The notes beneath the pieces are model-generated. The model was not told the DNA's origin and did no database searches. It saw only the letters and a program-made list of their open reading frames with translations. Positions 47,395-51,147 of a DNA stretch of 51,147 nucleotides are shown here, in pieces; the first letter of the stretch is position 1, and each line of letters begins with the position of its first letter. Source of the stretch: a virus; the IMG/VR virus record IMGVR_UViG_3300001373_000005, positions 1-51,147 of that record. One strand, given 5' to 3'. Both the position numbers and the translations under genes were made by a program.

Positions 47395-47513
47395 TGTAAC
47401 ACAGTAATACAATTTCATAGTGTGCACTGACAAGGTTCATTTGTTTGAACACCTTGAAACAGCAAACAATAAAAGGATAACGTGTTACCAATGCATGTAT
47501 ATCCTTATTGCTG
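47395..47513 (+). ncRNA. Structured region upstream of terminase, possible pseudoknot
   Basis: Hairpin CAAGG-TTCA/TGAA-ca-CCTTG (47431-47456), then a segmented stem CAGCAA..AATAA..GGATA/TATCC-TTATT-TTGCTG region (47460-47513). The loop of the second hairpin contains GTGTTAC (47482-47488), complementary to GTAACAC (47396-47402) upstream, which would make a pseudoknot. No promoter was recognised here. A packaging-site or leader role is conceivable. Confidence 0.45.
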
Positions 47514-47553
47514 TATTAAGAGGTAAAATGAAAACATTGGAGGATAAGACAAA

Positions 47554-48351
47554 ATGAAGAAACATTCACCAGCACACACAACAACAGGTGGTATTGTAGC
47601 CGATAGATTTCTATGTAATGACGGTGAATTACTACTAAGTGCGTATTCACGAGACGGAATGACAATGAAAGAGATAGCCGAAAAGATAGGCGTTAACGTG
47701 TCCACGCTGTACTCATGGATGACTGACTTCCCTAACATCAAGAAAGCGTTACAAACAGGAAGAGACATAGTTGATTACAAAGTAGAAAACGCATTGTTAA
47801 AACGTGCACTAGGTTACACGACAAAAGAAAGTAAGATTACAATGGAGTTAAAAGACGGATGCATGACACAAACAAAAGTGGAAACAATCCAAAAAGAAGT
47901 TGACCCAAATGTAACAGCTATCGTTGTATGGTTAAACAACCGTAAACCTGATACATGGAAACGTAACCGAGACAACGTACTAGAAACAACAGACAAAGAT
48001 AGTAACATAACAGTTAACATTTTCCATGATGGTAAGAAGAAAGATTTAAGTCAATCAACAGAAGACGATACACCAATGGATGATACAACAGCAAGCGTAA
48101 CAACACAACAAAGCACAACAGATATTACAGTAGTAAATAATCAAGAAAGTGCAAGCGATGAAATACGCAAACAACACAATAAACATTTAGAAGAAGAATA
48201 CAACAAAAACAATGTAAACACAAAAGTGCAAACAGACCACACTTTAACTCACACAGTTGAATTAACATGGGATGAAGATGAATGGGAAGAAACAACAACA
48301 CCTGTTACCACGCAATCAGACGATTGGGATGATGAAGATGAATGGGGGTAA
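47554..48351 (+). CDS. terS: Terminase small subunit
   Basis: 265 residues. The N-terminal HTH (MTMKEIAEKIGVNVSTLYSW, about residues 36-55) is followed by the helical oligomerisation segment with VENALLKRALGYTT and NRKPDTWKRN, typical of TerS of Gram-positive phages. The C-terminal ~110 residues are a Thr/Gln/Asp-rich extension ending in Trp-containing acidic repeats (WDEDEW, DDWDDEDEWG). It recognises the packaging site and hands DNA to TerL. The extension is longer than usual. Confidence 0.85.
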   Translation: MKKHSPAHTTTGGIVADRFLCNDGELLLSAYSRDGMTMKEIAEKIGVNVSTLYSWMTDFPNIKKALQTGRDIVDYKVENALLKRALGYTTKESKITMELKDGCMTQTKVETIQKEVDPNVTAIVVWLNNRKPDTWKRNRDNVLETTDKDSNITVNIFHDGKKKDLSQSTEDDTPMDDTTASVTTQQSTTDITVVNNQESASDEIRKQHNKHLEEEYNKNNVNTKVQTDHTLTHTVELTWDEDEWEETTTPVTTQSDDWDDEDEWG

Positions 48352-48357
48352 CAACAC

Positions 48358-49689
48358 ATGTTAGTAAACAAAGAAATTAATGAAGCGTTTAAAGATTATA
48401 TCTTTGATTGGGATTACAAAACATACTTATCTCTAGGTGGTTACGGTTCGTCTAAATCATACCACACAGCGTTGAAACTAATACTAAAACTGTTTGCAGA
48501 GAAACGAAAAGCGTTAGTAGTTAGAGAAGTGTATGATACACTAAAGGAATCAACGTTTGACCTTATATTCGAAATACTAGATAGTATGGATATGTTAGAA
48601 GAAGAGAGTAACAAGGGTAGAACAACAAAGGTGCGTTTCAGAGTGTCACCATTACAGTTCGTGTTTCCTAATGGCTCACGTATCATATTTAAAGGAATGG
48701 ACAGTCCTAGTAAAGTAAAGAGTATTAACAATGTATCTATAGTATGGATAGAAGAAGCAAGTGAATTAAAGTATGCAGGTTACAAAGAGTTATTAGGGCG
48801 TGTACGTTGTTACGGTATGTCACTACATTTCATATTAACAACTAATCCTGTAGGTATGGAAACATGGGTCTATACACACTTCTTTAAAAGTGTAAACGAA
48901 CTAGGTGAAGAAACAATTGTACTAGATGATAAAGACTTATACAACAAGAAAGTAATTGTATGTAACAACACATATTACCATCATAGTACAGTGGATGATA
49001 ACAAGTTTATAAACCCTGAATACATACAAACACTTGACGAACTAAGAACATATGATGATACCTTATGGAGGATAGCAAGGTGGGGACGTTTCGGTGTTAA
49101 CGGTTTACGTGTGTTACCACAATTCACAGTTGCAAAGAACCCAACACAGTTTGTTAATGCTATACGTAAGTTACCTATTAGTTCACATTATTTCGGTATG
49201 GATTTTGGATTTGAAACATCATACAATGCAGTGATATCATGTGCTGTAGATATACAAACAAAGACATTATATATATACGATGAAATATACATTAATAACA
49301 TAACAGATGATGTAATGAGTGAACATCCTAAGATGGTGAAACATAAGATAATGGAACACGAACTAGTAGCAGATAACGAAGACCCAAAAGCTATATCGTT
49401 CTATAGAAGATGTGGTTACAAGATGCGTGGTTGTCGTAACAAGTTTGCAGGTTCACGCTTATCTAATACAAGAAAGTTAAAACGTTTCAAACGTATTGTG
49501 TGTAGTCCTACATGTGTAAACGTAATAAGAGAATTAAAGAGTTTAACATATAAGATAAACAGGCAAGGTAAACTAATCTATGATGAATTCAATATTGACC
49601 CTCATACATTCAGTGCCTTGTGGTATGCATTAGATAACGTAACAGTGGCAGACGTAAAACATGAGAAGAGAAACAATAAAAGAGGATGA
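48358..49689 (+). CDS. terL: Terminase large subunit
   Basis: 443 residues, normal for terminase_3-type TerL. ATPase: Walker A-like GGYGSSKSYH (about residues 27-36), Walker B VSIVWIEEASE (about 126-136) and the coupling motif ILTTNPVG. The nuclease starts near 280 with GMDFGFE and has VADNEDPKAI and a final FSALWYALDN. It cuts concatemers and drives DNA through the portal. It directly follows terS. The next head gene, portal, is 6.1 kb away with lysis and tail-fibre genes between. Confidence 0.93.
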   Translation: MLVNKEINEAFKDYIFDWDYKTYLSLGGYGSSKSYHTALKLILKLFAEKRKALVVREVYDTLKESTFDLIFEILDSMDMLEEESNKGRTTKVRFRVSPLQFVFPNGSRIIFKGMDSPSKVKSINNVSIVWIEEASELKYAGYKELLGRVRCYGMSLHFILTTNPVGMETWVYTHFFKSVNELGEETIVLDDKDLYNKKVIVCNNTYYHHSTVDDNKFINPEYIQTLDELRTYDDTLWRIARWGRFGVNGLRVLPQFTVAKNPTQFVNAIRKLPISSHYFGMDFGFETSYNAVISCAVDIQTKTLYIYDEIYINNITDDVMSEHPKMVKHKIMEHELVADNEDPKAISFYRRCGYKMRGCRNKFAGSRLSNTRKLKRFKRIVCSPTCVNVIRELKSLTYKINRQGKLIYDEFNIDPHTFSALWYALDNVTVADVKHEKRNNKRG

Positions 49690-49698
49690 TAAAACATT

Positions 49699-49806
49699 AT
49701 GAGTAAAGCAACCAAATACATACTACTATCTATACTTACAGTAATAGCATGTGAATATATAGCTTGTTTTACGATATTGCTGTATATAGAAAAGATAGGA
49801 GTATGA
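49699..49806 (+). CDS. Tiny transmembrane protein
   Basis: 35 residues: MSKATK, then a hydrophobic span (YILLSILTVIACEYIACFTI) and a short charged end. It sits between terL and the endolysin and is followed directly by a second tiny membrane protein. Possible holin-like or lysis-timing peptide; too short for family assignment. Confidence 0.5.
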   Translation: MSKATKYILLSILTVIACEYIACFTILLYIEKIGV

Positions 49807-49810
49807 AACA

Positions 49811-49906
49811 ATGGACAAAACAATTAGACTACTTAACATCATACATATAACATTAGTTACATTAATACTATTAGCAACCGTATGTACAATACAAGTAATG
49901 TATTAA
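49811..49906 (+). CDS. Tiny transmembrane protein
   Basis: 31 residues with SD AGGAG. A short charged start (MDKTIR) then one long hydrophobic span to the C-terminus. It lies 16 nt before the endolysin gene, so a lysis-related role is suggested by position only. Confidence 0.5.
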   Translation: MDKTIRLLNIIHITLVTLILLATVCTIQVMY

Positions 49907-49922
49907 AGAGAGGGTAAACAAT

Positions 49923-51110
49923 ATGAGTATAAGAAGAAGATTATTAGACATAGCAAGTTCACAAGTAGGAAACACAGAGCCTACAGGTGATGATAAGTAC
50001 ATTGAGTTCTTCAATAAAGAAGTAAACAAAACATGGGCACTAGAAAAGAATGTACCGTGGTGTAGTATTTTTGTAACTTACTGTTTAATTAATGCAGGAG
50101 TAACAAACAAAGAAGCACCTTATACATGTTCCTGTGATGATGGAATGAATTGGTTTAAACAACACAAACAGTTTAATACAAAAGATAGTAAGTATGAGCC
50201 TGTAGTAGGTGATATAGTATACTACAGTAACACAGGAAACCAAATGGACAGCACACACGTTGGCATTGTAATTCAATCAATGCAGAATACAATTAAGACA
50301 ATAGAGGGTAACACTCCACAAGATGGCGTTGATGGTGTACGTGTAAAAGTAAGAGAACGTGCAAGCAACTACATATTAGGTTATGGACATATACTCATGA
50401 GTGATGAAGTAGACCCACAACAAGAGCTATTTGAGAATACACAATATGTAGGTACAGGCAACACGCTAATACAAGTAATATCAACAGAACGTTTACCAGT
50501 GTATGCACAAAACAAAAGTATACTAGGCTATCTATTTAAAGATATGACAGCAGAGGTATTACAAGTAACAGAAGACAGAAAGAGCCTTAAGGTTGTATGG
50601 CGTTCTTCAAAGGATGGTATTGCTTATGTAGATACAAGCAATACACAATATAGAATGATACCTATCAATAAAGAACCTGTATACAAACCTAAGGTACACA
50701 CAGTAGGACGTACAATAAACTTTACAGGTAACAAGTGCTACATGAGTGCAGATGCTGACAACGGTATTGATTGTACAAGTGGAGTGGTAACAATAACACA
50801 GTACGCACAAGGACAAAAGCACCCTTACCATGTAGTACATAAAAGTAACCAGTGTAATGTATATGGTTGGGTAGATGAAAAGTATCTTGTATCTGTATTA
50901 ACATCAAAAGAAATAGTAACATGCACAGTAACAGCCGATGTCTTAAATATAAGAATAGGTGCAGGAACACAATTCAAGAAACTACCACAGTACCCACAAG
51001 TAAGAAAAGGAACAAAACTAATCATATTAGAGAAAGTCGGGGATTGGTACAAGATATCAATCAATGGTCATACAGGTTACGTACATAGCAGTTATGTAAA
51101 ACGTACATAA
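49923..51110 (+). CDS. Endolysin: CHAP-type peptidase/amidase with SH3b domains
   Basis: 395 residues. The N-terminal ~160 residues form a CHAP/NlpC-P60-type domain: VPWCSIFVTY (catalytic Cys47), VVGDIVYYS and STHVGIVI (His about 112). The rest contains SH3b-like wall-binding repeats, the clearest at the C-terminus (TADVLNIRIGAGTQFKKLPQ, then GDWYKISINGHTGYVHSSYV). It degrades host peptidoglycan once the holin acts. The circular genome was opened within its last codons. Confidence 0.88.
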   Translation: MSIRRRLLDIASSQVGNTEPTGDDKYIEFFNKEVNKTWALEKNVPWCSIFVTYCLINAGVTNKEAPYTCSCDDGMNWFKQHKQFNTKDSKYEPVVGDIVYYSNTGNQMDSTHVGIVIQSMQNTIKTIEGNTPQDGVDGVRVKVRERASNYILGYGHILMSDEVDPQQELFENTQYVGTGNTLIQVISTERLPVYAQNKSILGYLFKDMTAEVLQVTEDRKSLKVVWRSSKDGIAYVDTSNTQYRMIPINKEPVYKPKVHTVGRTINFTGNKCYMSADADNGIDCTSGVVTITQYAQGQKHPYHVVHKSNQCNVYGWVDEKYLVSVLTSKEIVTCTVTADVLNIRIGAGTQFKKLPQYPQVRKGTKLIILEKVGDWYKISINGHTGYVHSSYVKRT

Positions 51111-51134
51111 CAAACAACAGGAGGTAATACACAC

Positions 51135-51147
51135 ATGAGTACAAAGA
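51135..51147 (+). CDS. First codons of the GH5 tail protein (circular continuation)
   Basis: Identical to 87-99. The start of the GH5-containing tail protein is repeated by the circular overlap. It is not a separate gene. Confidence 0.95.

Noticed and set aside
1-51147. Stop-codon reassignment
   Set aside because: Full-length genes end with TAA, TAG and TGA, and core proteins read through without internal stops, apart from the two frame changes described.

Overview
The window is a complete, circularly assembled genome of a tailed phage, about 51.05 kb. Its last 99 bases (51049-51147) repeat its first 99 (1-99), the normal sign of a circular contig cut at an arbitrary point, here inside the endolysin gene. 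Every gene I can support lies on the + strand. The base composition is low in G+C, the standard genetic code is used, AGGAGG-type ribosome binding sites are strong, and promoters are consensus sigma-70/sigma-A type. With the SPP1-like portal and MuF proteins and the TP901-type tape measure, this points to a siphovirus of a Gram-positive host, most likely a gut or rumen Clostridia/Bacillota bacterium (inference). I see no integrase, excisionase or CI-like repressor, so a virulent lifestyle is likely.

Layout in circular order: terminase small and large subunits (47.55-49.69 kb), two tiny membrane proteins and the endolysin (49.70-51.11), a tail protein carrying a split GH5 glycosidase plus two further appendage or lectin-like proteins (0.09-4.78), portal and MuF head proteins (4.79-7.37), a three-gene zinc-ribbon cassette with its own promoter (7.38-8.66), scaffold, decoration protein and major capsid (8.69-11.54), head-tail connectors (11.6-13.45), tail tube, frameshifted tail chaperones, tape measure, Dit and Tal (13.47-20.2) and holin (20.24-20.76). 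Then comes the replication and early half: small genes (21.0-23.1), a DnaG-type primase whose reading frame is broken, an SSB-like protein, a DnaE-type polymerase, RecA, a Cas4/RecB-like nuclease and a RuvC-like nuclease (23.1-31.07). A 1.1 kb non-coding control region follows (31.07-32.16). The rest is mainly small genes, with a MoxR/CobS-like AAA+ ATPase, an Hjc-like nuclease, RNase HI, a secreted lytic transglycosylase and a NUMOD1 DNA-binding protein (32.16-47.39).

The most unusual signal is in the RNA leaders. At least 13 genes carry, usually 12-19 nt before the start codon, a mini-hairpin of 3-4 bp closed by C-G with the loop [A/G][A/G]UN, mostly AGUN. The stem sequence changes from copy to copy while pairing is kept (TTTC/GAAA, GTTC/GAAC, TGTC/GACA, ACTC/GAGT, GCAC/GTGC). 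Most sigma-A promoters upstream of these boxes also encode a second hairpin that begins at or next to the predicted transcription start. Together they form a two-hairpin 5' leader that looks like an undescribed phage-wide system for mRNA stability or translation control. The intergenic gaps also hold several larger structured RNA candidates, including a 72-nt tRNA-like element, a possible pseudoknot upstream of the terminase, and long stem-loops at operon ends.

Other points: by eye I found no GATC anywhere. Glu-Gly pairs use GAG GGN, although GAA dominates elsewhere. Several proteins, mostly replication or early ones, share acidic tails containing tryptophan, and two share a small helical module. 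All counts and folds were made by reading and need computation.
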